DNA of 64,000 nucleotides from JARBUG01 sp035628915 (lineage in GTDB: Bacteria; Bacillota; Sulfobacillia; Symbiobacteriales; Symbiobacteriaceae). Below are positions 8,200 to 17,221 of this stretch, piece after piece. The stretch spans positions 18,587-82,586 of the forward strand of contig DASPIW010000054.1 in NCBI GenBank assembly GCA_035628915.1, read 5' to 3'. The first letter of the stretch is position 1; every line of letters starts with the position of its first letter. A program made the translations under genes and the position numbers. The notes under the pieces were generated by a model. That model saw nothing but the letters and a program-made list of their open reading frames with translations. It ran no database searches and was not told the origin of the DNA.

Positions 8200-9078
8200 A
8201 TGGCGATGGAGGATCGAGATCTGCAGGTGCGCCTGAACACGGCGCTTGAGGCAAGAATCAGCGGTCTTCGCCGCGATTTATCCGACAAGGAGCAGTCTGT
8301 CGCCACCTTCCTCCTGAGCGACCCCAAGGAGTTTGTTTCGCTGTCGATTTCCGCTCTGGCGGCCCGGTGCGGCGTGTCGGAGACGGTGATCATCCGCCTG
8401 TACCGGAAGTTGGGCTACGACGGCTTCCACCAGTTCAAGATCGATATTGCCCAGTCGCTGACTGAGACCTCCGCGGAGAGCCTGGGCGACCTGAAGTCCG
8501 GCGACGACATGGAGACCATCAAACGGAAAGTCTTCGCCATTACCCGTCAGGCACTGGAAGACAGCATCTCCATGGTGGACAGCGATCAGCTTTCCGCCGC
8601 CCGTGATGCGCTGCTTACGGCCCGCCGGGTCGTAATCGCCGCCTTCGGCGGCTCCGCATCCGTGGGCCTGGACCTGCTCCACAAACTGCTGAAGCTGGGC
8701 ATCATCGCCGTACTGCAGCAGGACGCGCACATGCAGACAATGTCTGCTGCCGTTATGGGTCCCGGCGATGTGCTGTTGGCGATCTCCCACTCCGGCAACA
8801 GCCGCGACATCGTCGAAGCGCTGGAAGTGGCGTCGGCGCAGGGGGCGACCACCGTTCTGGTCACGGGGTTCCCCCGGTCGCCGGCGACCAAGGCCGCCGA
8901 CATCAACCTGTACAGCGTGTGCCGGGAGACGAAGTATCAGACGGACGCCATGACCTCCCGCATTGTACAGTTGGCCGTGGTGGACACACTGATCGTGTCG
9001 ATGATTTTTGCTGATAAGGAGCGGGCGACAGCCTCCATTCATGCAACGTCGGTGGCCGCCGCCCGAAAGAAGCTATGA
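8200..9078 (+). CDS. MurR/RpiR family transcriptional regulator
   Basis: 292 residues; ATG with AAGGGG upstream. An N-terminal HTH_6 domain (about residues 10-85: LSDKEQSVATFLLSDPKEFVSLSISALAARCGVSETVIIRLYRKLGYDGF) is followed by a SIS phosphosugar-binding domain (about 120-260, with GGSASVGLDLLHKLLKLGI and AISHSGNSRDIVEALEVA). Members sense phosphosugars and control adjacent sugar operons. The gene sits between the transporter and the catabolic enzymes, so autoregulation of this operon by a phosphorylated intermediate is the natural inference. Its stop overlaps the kinase start. Confidence 0.92.
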   Translation: MAMEDRDLQVRLNTALEARISGLRRDLSDKEQSVATFLLSDPKEFVSLSISALAARCGVSETVIIRLYRKLGYDGFHQFKIDIAQSLTETSAESLGDLKSGDDMETIKRKVFAITRQALEDSISMVDSDQLSAARDALLTARRVVIAAFGGSASVGLDLLHKLLKLGIIAVLQQDAHMQTMSAAVMGPGDVLLAISHSGNSRDIVEALEVASAQGATTVLVTGFPRSPATKAADINLYSVCRETKYQTDAMTSRIVQLAVVDTLIVSMIFADKERATASIHATSVAAARKKL

Positions 9079-10571
9079 CCAAAACCATTGTCGCGCTCGA
9101 TCTGGGCACGACCTCTTGCCGGGCCCTGGTCTTCGACCTCGAAGGCCGGATTCTGGGCCAGGCGAGCCGGTCGTACCCGCTGCAAACGCCCCGGCCGGGT
9201 TGGGTGGAGCAAAACCCTGCCGTATTGCTCTCCGCCGCTGATGAGGTGGTGCCCGAAGCGGTGAGGCGGGCCGGCGTTACACCGCCCGATGTGCTGGGCG
9301 TGGTGCTCTGCACCTACATGCATTCGTCGATCGCCGTAGGCCCGACCGGTCAGTACCTGTCAGGTATGATTACGTGGGCCGACACCCGCTCGGCGGGGCA
9401 GGTGGATGCCGTGCGGGCCCGGGGCGGCTGGTTCGATCTGTACGCCCGCACCGGGTGCCCGCCCCACACGATGTACCCGCTCTACAAGTTTCTCTGGATG
9501 CGTGAGCACGAACCCGGGTTGCTGGTGGGCGCCCATCGCTGGGCGTCGATCAAGGAGCTGCTCATCCACCACTGGACCGGGCAGTGGGCGCTGGATTACA
9601 ACCTGGCGACGGGGACGGGCCTGCTGAACTGCCGCACGCTGGATTGGGATGAAGAAGCCCTTGCGCTGGCAGGGGTCCGCCGCGACCAGCTCTCGCAGGT
9701 GGTTTCCAACATGGCAACGTTTCCTTTGCTGCCGGGGCGCCTGGGGCTCATGGCGGGTACGCCCGTGGTGGCCGGCGCCGGCGACGGGGTGCTGTCTTCG
9801 CTTGGCTGCGGGGCGATTGAGCCCAACGTGGTGGCGGCCATGGTCGGCACGAGCGGCGCCGTGCGGGCCTGCGTGCCCGAGCCGGTGGCCGACCCGCAGG
9901 CTCGGGTCTTCTGCTATTACCTGGACAAGCACCGCTGGATTCTGGGCGGATCGCTCAATAACGGCGGCATCGCCATGCAGTGGGCCCGGAAGGTGCTGTA
10001 CCCGCAGTCGAAGGGGTACGGCGAGTTCGAAGCGGAGGCTGCCACGGTCAAGCCGGGCGCCGAGAACCTGCTATTCCTGCCGTACCTGGCGGGCGAACGG
10101 TCGCCGGGCTTCAACGCCCGGGCCCGGGGGGTCTGGTTTGGCCTGGGCCTGGAGCACGAGCGCCCCCACATGGCGCGCTCGGTAGTCGAGGCGATTGCCT
10201 ACCGGCTCTACAGCGTGCTCGGCCCCATTGAGGAGCTGACCGGAACGGCCCGGGAAATCCGGGCGACGGGCGGCTTCGCCCGGTCAGATCTTTCACTGCA
10301 GGTCTGTGCCGATGTATTCGGCAGGGAGGTTGCTGTGCCCGCTGAGACTGAGGGCTCGGCCCTGGGCGCCTTCGTCCTCGGCGCTGTCGCCCTGGGCGTG
10401 GCGCCTGACCTCTCGTGGGTGGAGCGTTTTGTGTCGATCGACCGGCGGGTGGCGCCCGATGCGGGCCGGCACGCCGTGTATGAAGAGTTGTACGGCGTCT
10501 ACCGGCAGGTCTACGAGCATCTCCAGAAAGACTTCTACACTCTGGCGGCGATTAGGGAAAGAAGCGTGTAG
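9075..10571 (+). CDS. FGGY family carbohydrate kinase (gluconokinase-like)
   Basis: 498 residues, the usual FGGY length; the ATG overlaps the regulator stop (ATGA). The N-terminal ATP/phosphate motif is clear (ALDLGTTSCRALVFDLEGRILG), followed by WVEQNP and, in the second domain, GAGDGVLSSLGCGAI, MVGTSGAVR and ATGGFARSDLSLQVCADVFG. The enzyme phosphorylates a sugar or sugar acid with ATP. The downstream 6-phosphogluconate dehydrogenase makes gluconate the best guess, giving 6-phosphogluconate, although xylulose- or glycerol-type substrates cannot be excluded from motifs alone. Confidence 0.88.
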   Translation: MTKTIVALDLGTTSCRALVFDLEGRILGQASRSYPLQTPRPGWVEQNPAVLLSAADEVVPEAVRRAGVTPPDVLGVVLCTYMHSSIAVGPTGQYLSGMITWADTRSAGQVDAVRARGGWFDLYARTGCPPHTMYPLYKFLWMREHEPGLLVGAHRWASIKELLIHHWTGQWALDYNLATGTGLLNCRTLDWDEEALALAGVRRDQLSQVVSNMATFPLLPGRLGLMAGTPVVAGAGDGVLSSLGCGAIEPNVVAAMVGTSGAVRACVPEPVADPQARVFCYYLDKHRWILGGSLNNGGIAMQWARKVLYPQSKGYGEFEAEAATVKPGAENLLFLPYLAGERSPGFNARARGVWFGLGLEHERPHMARSVVEAIAYRLYSVLGPIEELTGTAREIRATGGFARSDLSLQVCADVFGREVAVPAETEGSALGAFVLGAVALGVAPDLSWVERFVSIDRRVAPDAGRHAVYEELYGVYRQVYEHLQKDFYTLAAIRERSV

Positions 10572-10573
10572 TC

Positions 10574-12211
10574 ATGGAGCGCAGGTTGGATCGCATCCCC
10601 CCGTATCACCGGGCCGTCTTGAAGGGACACCTGGCTTCGTGCGGGGTTGACTATAAGGATATGGACAGGCCCATCATCGCAGTGGTCAACTCGCACAACG
10701 ATTTCGTGGCGGGACACGTTCCCCTGCGGCGAATGGGCGAGATTGTGAAGGAAGCAATCCGGGAGGCGGGGGCCCTTCCCCTGGAATTCAACACCATCGC
10801 CATGTGCGACGCGTTCGGCCAGGGCCACGGCGGCATGCGCTACTCGCTGCCCAGCCGGGACATTATCGCCGATTCCGTCGAAACGATGATTTTGGGTCAT
10901 GACATTTTTGACGGCGTGATCATGCTGGCGTCCTGCGACAAGATCATCCCGGCGATGCTCATGGCGGCAGCCAGGCTGAACCTGCCTACGGTGGTCGTCA
11001 CCGGTGGGCCCAGCGGAAACGCCATTACACCGGCGCAGTCCAAGGATGCCCGGCAGCGCTTCCTCAAAGGCGAAATTGACGAAGAAGAGCTGGTGCGGGT
11101 GACCGCCCAGTACTACAACGGCCCGGGGGTCTGCTCGTTCCTAGGGACGGCGAACACCATGGCCATGGTGACCGAGGCGCTGGGCATGAGCCTCCCGGGC
11201 GCTGCCCTGCTGCCGGCGGAATCCGAAGAGCGAGTTGAGTTGCTCCGGGCCAGCGGGCGCCGTGTGGTGGAGCTTGCCGTGGGGGGCGGACCCCTGCCCC
11301 GGACGATTCTGACCCGGCAGGCTTTCGAGGATGCGATCGCGCTGGTGCTCGGCATTGGCGGGTCGCTCAACACCGTGCTGCATCTGCCTGCGATCGCCCA
11401 CGAAGTGGACATTGAGCTGACACTGGACGACTGGGAGCGTGTGAGCCGGCGGACGCCATTTATCTGCGCTGTTACGCCGAACCACAACGGGCGGACGGTG
11501 AACGACCTGCGGCGGGCTGGGGGGACTTCGGCGGTGCTGCACGAGCTGCTGCCCGTGCTCCATGGCGACCGGGTGACGGTGACAGGGCGGTCGGTGGCCG
11601 ATAACGTAGCTGACGCGGCGGTGGCCGACCGCGAGGTAATCCGCCCCTTCGACCAGCCACTGCTTAGGAACGGCGGCATTCAGGTACTGCGGGGGAATCT
11701 GGCGCAGGACGGCGCCCTGATCAAGCGGTCAGCGGTCGATGCGACGTTCTTTCGGGGCCCCGCCCGGGTCTTTGAAGCCGAGGAGGCCGCGGAGGCGGCG
11801 GCGACCGAAGGCCGGGTGCAGCCGGGCGACGTGCTGGTCGTCCGGTACGAAGGGCCGAAGGGCGGCCCGGGCATGCGTGAGCTGCACCGGCTGACCGAGA
11901 TCGTCAAGAAAATCGGGAACGTGGCCGTCATTACGGACGGGCGGTTCTCTGGTGCCTCTTCCGGCATGGCGATCGGCTACCTGGGGCCGGAAGCCGCCGA
12001 GGGCGGCAACATCGCCCTCGTGCACGAAGGCGACATGATCACCATCGACCTTGAGGCCGGCACGGTCAACCTGGACGTGTCTGACGATGTGCTGGCCGGA
12101 CGGCGGGAGAAGTGGCAGGCCACCGAAAAGGATGCGAGTCTGCTCCTCCGGCACTATGCGTTATCAGTCGGCCCTGCATTTGGCGGGGCTGTGAGGGGGT
12201 GCGGGGCATGA
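10574..12211 (+). CDS. IlvD/Edd family dehydratase (sugar-acid dehydratase or dihydroxy-acid dehydratase)
   Basis: 545 residues. The family layout is clear: PIIAVVNSHNDFVAGHVPLRRMGEIVKEAIREAG near the N-terminus, CDAFGQGHGGMRYSLPSRDIIADSVE, the ASCDKIIPAMLMA segment and GVCSFLGTANTMAMVTEALG, which supply Fe-S cluster cysteines, and near the C-terminus a GKVAVITDGRFSGA-like segment (NVAVITDGRFSGASSGMAIGYLGPEAA). These enzymes dehydrate 2,3-dihydroxy acids to 2-keto acids. In this operon a sugar acid (gluconate, xylonate or similar) converted to a 2-keto-3-deoxy acid is more likely than a valine/isoleucine role, because the next gene is an aldolase of the matching type. It overlaps the next gene by 4 nt. 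Confidence 0.88.
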   Translation: MERRLDRIPPYHRAVLKGHLASCGVDYKDMDRPIIAVVNSHNDFVAGHVPLRRMGEIVKEAIREAGALPLEFNTIAMCDAFGQGHGGMRYSLPSRDIIADSVETMILGHDIFDGVIMLASCDKIIPAMLMAAARLNLPTVVVTGGPSGNAITPAQSKDARQRFLKGEIDEEELVRVTAQYYNGPGVCSFLGTANTMAMVTEALGMSLPGAALLPAESEERVELLRASGRRVVELAVGGGPLPRTILTRQAFEDAIALVLGIGGSLNTVLHLPAIAHEVDIELTLDDWERVSRRTPFICAVTPNHNGRTVNDLRRAGGTSAVLHELLPVLHGDRVTVTGRSVADNVADAAVADREVIRPFDQPLLRNGGIQVLRGNLAQDGALIKRSAVDATFFRGPARVFEAEEAAEAAATEGRVQPGDVLVVRYEGPKGGPGMRELHRLTEIVKKIGNVAVITDGRFSGASSGMAIGYLGPEAAEGGNIALVHEGDMITIDLEAGTVNLDVSDDVLAGRREKWQATEKDASLLLRHYALSVGPAFGGAVRGCGA

Positions 12212-13092
12212 CTCTGTACGGCGTGATTCCGGCGGTTCTGACTCCGTTTGATGCGGCGGGCGAGGTTCAATTCGACACGCTGCGGGCATACGTTGAGTGG
12301 CTCGTCAGCAAAGGTGTTCACGGCCTCTTCCCCTGCGGAACCAACGGTGAAGGGCCGGCCATGACGACGCAGCAACGCAGCCGGGTGATCAGCCTGGTGG
12401 TTGAGGCAGCCGCCGGGCGGGTGCCGGTGGTGCCCATGACGGGCGCCATCTCCACCGCCGTGACCATCGACCTGACCCGCCATGCCCGCCAGAGCGGGGC
12501 CGCGGGTGCCGCCATCGTGGCGCCCTGGTATTTCCCGCACGACGACCTGGCGCTGGAGGCGCACTTCGGGGCCGTCGCCGAGGCGGTGCCTGATTTCGAT
12601 CTGTACCTGTACAACATTCCGGGCAATGCGAAGAACGCCATCAGCCCAGCGCTGGCAGCGCGTCTGGCGGAGCGGTATCCGCAGATTCGGGGGGTCAAGG
12701 ACTCTTCCAAGAGCCTGGACAACCTCAAGGCTTATGTGGGCGCCCTGCCGGGCCGCAAGGTGATCGTGGGCACCGATTCCATGGTGCTCGAGGCGATGGA
12801 TGCCGGGGCGTCCGGCGTGGTAAGCGCCATCGCGGACTGCTTCCCGGAGATGATGGTTGCCCTGTACGACGCGGTGCGTTCGGGCGAACGCGACAGGGCC
12901 GTGGATTTGCAGGCAAAGGTCTGCCGGCTGCGCGACGCCCTGAAGCGGGGTCCCTACGTGCACCCCTACAAGCTGGCAGTGCAGTGGCGCGGGCTGACCT
13001 TCGGCGGCATGCGCAGGCCGCTGCGGGAGTGCACCGCCGCCGAGGCCGCCGGCATTCGGGCCGCACTTGAGGAAATGGGGGTCCTGGGATGA
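12208..13092 (+). CDS. DapA-family (dihydrodipicolinate synthase/N-acetylneuraminate lyase) aldolase
   Basis: 294 residues starting MTLYGVIPAVLTPF; the ATG overlaps the dehydratase stop (ATGA). Class I aldolase motifs are present: GTNGEGPAMT near residue 47, the catalytic tyrosine in LYLYNIPGN, and the Schiff-base lysine in RGVKDSSKS (about residue 162). Family members include KDG aldolase, which splits 2-keto-3-deoxygluconate to pyruvate and glyceraldehyde. With the dehydratase upstream this suggests an Entner-Doudoroff-like non-phosphorylative branch. Lysine-pathway DapA is less likely in this setting. Confidence 0.88.
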   Translation: MTLYGVIPAVLTPFDAAGEVQFDTLRAYVEWLVSKGVHGLFPCGTNGEGPAMTTQQRSRVISLVVEAAAGRVPVVPMTGAISTAVTIDLTRHARQSGAAGAAIVAPWYFPHDDLALEAHFGAVAEAVPDFDLYLYNIPGNAKNAISPALAARLAERYPQIRGVKDSSKSLDNLKAYVGALPGRKVIVGTDSMVLEAMDAGASGVVSAIADCFPEMMVALYDAVRSGERDRAVDLQAKVCRLRDALKRGPYVHPYKLAVQWRGLTFGGMRRPLRECTAAEAAGIRAALEEMGVLG

Positions 13093-14360
13093 ACTTCAAG
13101 GAGTTCGACCGGGGCGAGTTGCCCAGGTGGGCGCTGGTGCATTACCACCTGGACCCGGCGGAAATCGCCGACGTGGCAGCGGCTGTCCACAGCGCATTCG
13201 ATGCGGTGCCCGGCGCCATTCAGCCCGGTCAGCGGGTCTGCCTGGCTGTGGGCAGCCGGGGCATCGACCGGATCGATCAGGTCGCCCGGGCCGCAGTGGA
13301 AGCGGTGCGCCGCTTGCGCGGAGAGGTCTTCATCATCCCGGCCATGGGTTCGCACGGCGGCGCCACGGCGGAGGGCCAGCTGGAAGTGCTGGCGTCCTAC
13401 GGCATCACCCCGCAGACCATAGGCTGCGAGATTCGCTCCTCCATGGAGACGGTTGAACTGGGCGAGGTGGAAGATGGGGTGCCGGTCTACGTTGACCGCA
13501 CCGCCTACGAAGGCGCCGATGTGATCATCCCCATCAACCGGGTCAAGCCCCACACCGATTTTCACGGTCCGGTCGAGAGCGGCCTGCTGAAGATGATCGC
13601 CATCGGACTCGGGAAGCAGAAAGGCGCCGATACATTCCACGGCCGGGGGTTTGCGGTCTTTCACCGGCTGATTCCCGCCGTCGGGCGGTTTACCCTGACG
13701 AAAGTGAACATCCCCTTCGGGTTGGCTCTGGTAGAGAACGCCCATGCCCGCCTGGCGCATATTGAAGCGGTGCCGGCGGAGCGAGTCTGGGAGCGTGAGC
13801 AGGAGCTGCTCGCCCTGGCCCGCAGCAAGATGGCCAGGCTCCCGGTGGGCGCCCTGGATGTGCTGGTGCTTGACTACATTGGCAAGGACATAAGCGGGCT
13901 AGGCATGGACTCCAACGTGGTGGGCCGGTACTACACCGGGCCGACGGGCACGGGGCCCGATATTCAGCGGATCATCGTGCGGGACCTGACACCGACCACG
14001 GAAGGGAATGCCGTCGGGATTGGCATGGCCGATGTGGTGCTGCGCCAGGCCGTGGAGAAAATGGATGCCTATACGACTTACATGAACTGCATCACGGCCA
14101 AGACCCCGGAAGGCGCCCGAGTGGCCCTGACCGTCGATACCGACCGGGAAGCGCTGGCCATTGCCCTGGCCTGCTGCCTGAACGTGCGCCCGGAGGGCGC
14201 CCGGATCGTCCGCATCAGGGATACCAAGCATCTCGAGCGTTTCTACGCCAGCGAGAGCGTTCTGCCGGAGTTGCTGGCTACGGGGCGGTGCGAAGTGGTT
14301 GAACCCTTGCACCCCATCCGGTTTGATGCCTCTGACATACTAGTGGACGAGGAAGTGTAA
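13089..14360 (+). CDS. LarA superfamily (lactate racemase-like, DUF2088) hydroxyacid racemase/epimerase
   Basis: 423 residues; ATG overlaps the previous stop. It shows the N-terminal LarA/DUF2088 pattern: LAVGSRGIDRI, PAMGSHGGATAEGQLEVL, and INRVKPHTDFHGPVESGLLKMIAIGLGKQKGA near residues 150-180. The family uses the nickel-pincer nucleotide cofactor to racemise or epimerise 2-hydroxy acids, and published members include D-gluconate 2-epimerases. Given the gluconate-type operon, a sugar-acid 2-epimerase is a plausible role. Cofactor genes larB, larC and larE are not in the window. A close paralogue lies at 20112-21350. The exact substrate is inference. Confidence 0.82.
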   Translation: MNFKEFDRGELPRWALVHYHLDPAEIADVAAAVHSAFDAVPGAIQPGQRVCLAVGSRGIDRIDQVARAAVEAVRRLRGEVFIIPAMGSHGGATAEGQLEVLASYGITPQTIGCEIRSSMETVELGEVEDGVPVYVDRTAYEGADVIIPINRVKPHTDFHGPVESGLLKMIAIGLGKQKGADTFHGRGFAVFHRLIPAVGRFTLTKVNIPFGLALVENAHARLAHIEAVPAERVWEREQELLALARSKMARLPVGALDVLVLDYIGKDISGLGMDSNVVGRYYTGPTGTGPDIQRIIVRDLTPTTEGNAVGIGMADVVLRQAVEKMDAYTTYMNCITAKTPEGARVALTVDTDREALAIALACCLNVRPEGARIVRIRDTKHLERFYASESVLPELLATGRCEVVEPLHPIRFDASDILVDEEV

Positions 14361-14362
14361 TC

Positions 14363-15271
14363 ATGCAGCCCAGGTGGTATGGTGTGATCGGGCTGGGACG
14401 AATGGGCGGCGCCCTGGTGCGCAACTTGCACAAGGCCGGCGGCCGGGCCGTTGTATATGATGTGAACCCGGAGAGTATCGCGGAAATGGAAGCCGAAGGA
14501 GCCAAGGGCGCTCGTAGTCTGGACGGGCTGGTGGAACTCCTGCCTGAGGCCCCCAGAGTGATCTGGATGATGGTGCCGGCGGGAGATCCGGTCGACGACG
14601 TCATCCGGGAGCTCAAGCCGCATTTGCAGGCCGGCGATGTGCTGATTGACGGTGGGAACTCCTACTTCAGGGATTCGCTGCGGCGGGCTGCCGAATTGGA
14701 GGCAATCGGGGTGGATTTCCTCGACTGCGGCTCCAGCGGCGGGCTGGAGGGCGCCCTGAACGGCCTTTGCCTGATGATCGGCGGGAAGCAGGAAGCGTTT
14801 GCACTGGCCGAGCCGCTCTTTAAGGCCATCTCCCAGCCGGGCGGTTATGCGCATGTGGGTCCGAGCGGCGCGGGTCACTACGTGAAGATGGTCCATAACG
14901 GTATTGAATACGGAATCCTGCAGGCGATTGGCGAAGGGTTTGAGTTACTTGACGCCGCCCCGTATGACCTTGACCTGGCGCAGGTGGCTGACCTTTGGAA
15001 TCACGGGAGCGTGGTGCGCAGCTGGCTGATGGAGCTGGCAGCCCGGGCCTTCCGTAACGATGCCCACCTGGACGGGATTCGTGGCGAAGTCGGCGGCGGC
15101 AGCACGGGCAACTGGGCTGTGGAGGAGGCGTGGAAGGTGGGCGTGCCGTTGCCCGTCATTGCCATGTCCTACGCGATCCGGCTGCGGTCCCGTCAGGGGG
15201 ACACGATGTCCGGGAAGGTCGTGGCCGCGCTTCGCCGTGAGTTTGGGGGGCACGCAGTGCAGTCCAGGTAG
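14363..15271 (+). CDS. gnd: 6-phosphogluconate dehydrogenase, decarboxylating (short type)
   Basis: 302 residues, matching the short NAD-preferring GntZ/YqeC class rather than the long 470-residue enzyme. Rossmann motif GVIGLGRMGGALVRNL at the N-terminus; 6-PGDH signature elements IDGGNSYFRDSLRR, SSGGLEGALNGLCLMIGG and the catalytic-site segment GHYVKMVHNGIEYGILQAIGEG. It oxidises and decarboxylates 6-phosphogluconate to ribulose 5-phosphate, feeding the pentose phosphate pathway. It is the last gene of the ten-kilobase operon and is followed by a strong terminator. Confidence 0.93.
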   Translation: MQPRWYGVIGLGRMGGALVRNLHKAGGRAVVYDVNPESIAEMEAEGAKGARSLDGLVELLPEAPRVIWMMVPAGDPVDDVIRELKPHLQAGDVLIDGGNSYFRDSLRRAAELEAIGVDFLDCGSSGGLEGALNGLCLMIGGKQEAFALAEPLFKAISQPGGYAHVGPSGAGHYVKMVHNGIEYGILQAIGEGFELLDAAPYDLDLAQVADLWNHGSVVRSWLMELAARAFRNDAHLDGIRGEVGGGSTGNWAVEEAWKVGVPLPVIAMSYAIRLRSRQGDTMSGKVVAALRREFGGHAVQSR

Positions 15272-15275
15272 ACGG

Positions 15276-15310
15276 AAAACCGCCATGCAGCTACCCCTGC
15301 ATGGCGGTTT
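15276..15310. terminator. Bidirectional terminator between convergent genes
   Basis: Near-perfect 14-bp stem: AAACCGCCATGCAG (ending at 15290) and CTGCATGGCGGTTT (15297-15310), with A-run and T-run flanks, so it can end both the sugar operon and the minus-strand membrane gene. Confidence 0.9.
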
Positions 15311-15323
15311 GCATATCGTGCGG

Positions 15324-15797
15324 CTACATCTGCATGCCGCCCATGGAGCCCTTGATGATGGACGGGTTCACCATGCCGAAGACCATGGCGATGTGTGCGA
15401 GCACCAGGAAGGCAGTGAGCAGTAGGAAGTGCATCCGCATCCTGTCCTGGTCGGAGCGCTTCCTGTAGATCAGGCCCAGCTCCATCAGCGCGATGGCCAT
15501 GAGGGGCAGGGCGCCCAGGGTGTAACCGAAGACCGCGATGGGATCGACCCAGGTGTTCCATTCGATGCCGGGAATAATGGTCCACATCTTTATGAAGATG
15601 CCGGTCATGTAGATGCCGAGCACGATGCCGAGGATCCGGTTAAACTGGCGTAACCCTCCTGTGGTCAGGTGGCGGAAGACCACGAAGAATTCGGTCGCCA
15701 CCAGGGTTTCAGCCATCACGACGGGAATGGCCATGAAGATGATCAGGTTCCAGGGTTGATTGTCAGCGATTAGTCCCATGTAGTGGGTCATGTCCAC
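15324..15797 (-). CDS. Four-helix membrane protein, possibly DUF6803 family
   Basis: 157 residues; GTG start with GGAGGA 8-9 nt upstream. The sequence begins VDMTHYMGLIADNQPWNLIIFMAIPVVMAETLV and contains about four hydrophobic segments, with conserved-looking His, Glu and Lys residues around them and a Met-rich C-terminus (GSMGGMQM). The Met/His-rich ends are what one expects of a protein handling copper or electrons. I associate the sequence with DUF6803 from memory only. It has its own promoter region containing the direct-repeat element shared with genes of the copper/redox island. Confidence 0.7.
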   Translation of the reverse strand: MDMTHYMGLIADNQPWNLIIFMAIPVVMAETLVATEFFVVFRHLTTGGLRQFNRILGIVLGIYMTGIFIKMWTIIPGIEWNTWVDPIAVFGYTLGALPLMAIALMELGLIYRKRSDQDRMRMHFLLLTAFLVLAHIAMVFGMVNPSIIKGSMGGMQM

Positions 15798-15830
15798 TGC
15801 GGCATTCCTCCTCGGATTTGCATCGCACTC

Positions 15831-15861
15831 AGGATGGCAGAAATCTGTGGAGAAACTGTGT
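15831..15861 (-). promoter_or_regulatory. Promoter with CTGTGG-N5-CTGTGT direct repeat
   Basis: Read on the plus strand, CTGTGG (15845-15850), AGAAA, CTGTGT (15856-15861); 8 nt further toward the gene lies 15831-15836, CATCCT on the minus strand, at the -10 position. The layout matches three promoters at 36.4, 42.3 and 44.8 kb. The downstream 17-bp palindrome seen at those three is missing here, and the -10 is weaker. Confidence 0.5.
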
Positions 15862-16012
15862 AATAAAAGACGGATGATTCATTGTTATAAAAATGTTAGG
15901 TTGGCGGCCTTCGTTTGCTTTATATTGCTGAGTGTTGCTTATATAGGTAAACTTAGGGCGAAGTCGTACCTCCATGACCCCGTCCTTCTTCATGCCAGGA
16001 GGCAGCAACAAC

Positions 16013-17194
16013 ATGCTCAGTTCAAGCGCCCGTCGGCTTATCTGGATCAATGGCCTGTGGGCATTGGCCAACGGCCTGTCGGGGCTCTTCACCAACCTGT
16101 ATTTGTGGCGGCTGCGACCGGGCGTGGCTACGCCCGCCTACTATAACTTGTGGATGTTCCTGACCATCATGGTCGCCATGCCGGCACTGGGCGCCGTCGC
16201 GAAGCGCCGCGGGGCCGCGCTGGTCAACGCCGGGGGCATGGCTCTGTATGCGGGGTTCTACCTGACCCTTCTGCTGCTGCGTGACCACGCGGCCAACTAC
16301 CTGGAACTGCTGGGTGTGTTCTACGGCCTTGCGCTGGGCTGCTACGCCCTTGCCACCCACCTGCTCGCTTATGACCTTACCGACCAGAGCAACCGGGAGC
16401 TCTACTACAACCGCAACGGCCTCGTTTCATCGCTGAGCGGCCTGCTCGCCCCCCTCACGGCGGGCTGGGTCGTCTCCAGTTTTGCAGGCTTCGCCGGCTA
16501 CCGGACGATCTTTGTTGCCAGCTTTGTGCTCTTTGCGGGCGCCGCCCTGTTGGGCGCCGGCCTGCGCACGCCGAGGTCCGGGGAAGCGTACCGGCTCCGG
16601 GCCGTGGTGCCCGGTACGCATCCGGGGTGGCACCGCTTGCTCGGCGCCTACGCGATTCTGGGCATGCGCGACGGCGTCTTTTCCTTCGCCGTCAGTCTGC
16701 TGGTCTACCTCGCAACCGGCGGAGAGCGCAGCGTCGGCAATTTCGCGTTCATTACCGCTGCCGTGGGCATGGGCGCTTTCTGGCTGGCCGGACGGCTCAT
16801 TACGCCTGCCAGCCGCCACCGTCTCTTTCCCGTGGGCGCCCTGCTCATGGGGCTGGCAACGGGCATCGTGGCGCTGGGCCCCACCTGGGGCGTCATGCTG
16901 GCCTTCGGCCTCCTCCAGGCCGTTGCCCTCCCGTTCTGGCAGACACCTTACGTGACGACGGCATTTGACGTCATCAAAATGGCCAGTGGCGATCAGGACC
17001 TCCGCACGGAAATGATCGCTGCCCGCGAGATTCCTCTGAATCTGGGGCGAATCCTCAGCCTGTTCCTGGTACTCCGGTTTGCCCCGTCCGAGGGGTCGAC
17101 CACCGCCCTGCAAATTTTGCTGGGGTGCCTCGGCTTCACATTTCCCGCGGCCTGGCTCCTCTTCAGCCGAGCCGCGGCGTCAGGAAAGCGCTGA
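16013..17194 (+). CDS. MFS transporter
   Basis: 393 residues from the ATG at 16013, chosen because AGGAGG lies 10 nt upstream; an earlier in-frame ATG at 15974 lacks such a site. About twelve hydrophobic segments are visible, with a GLSGLFTNLYLWRLRPG start and a charged central loop near residue 190 that separates two six-helix halves. The pattern resembles YqgE-like MFS proteins of Bacillota. The substrate is unknown and the gene appears monocistronic, with a hairpin directly after the stop. Confidence 0.82.
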   Translation: MLSSSARRLIWINGLWALANGLSGLFTNLYLWRLRPGVATPAYYNLWMFLTIMVAMPALGAVAKRRGAALVNAGGMALYAGFYLTLLLLRDHAANYLELLGVFYGLALGCYALATHLLAYDLTDQSNRELYYNRNGLVSSLSGLLAPLTAGWVVSSFAGFAGYRTIFVASFVLFAGAALLGAGLRTPRSGEAYRLRAVVPGTHPGWHRLLGAYAILGMRDGVFSFAVSLLVYLATGGERSVGNFAFITAAVGMGAFWLAGRLITPASRHRLFPVGALLMGLATGIVALGPTWGVMLAFGLLQAVALPFWQTPYVTTAFDVIKMASGDQDLRTEMIAAREIPLNLGRILSLFLVLRFAPSEGSTTALQILLGCLGFTFPAAWLLFSRAAASGKR

Positions 17195-17219
17195 ACGGCG
17201 CCCCGCAACGGGGCGCCGT
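17195..17219. terminator. Hairpin between convergent genes
   Basis: Perfect 10-bp stem ACGGCGCCCC / GGGGCGCCGT around GCAAC, overlapping the MFS stop and ending 2 nt before the stop of the minus-strand permease. There is no strong T-run. Confidence 0.65.
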
Positions 17220-17221
17220 CC

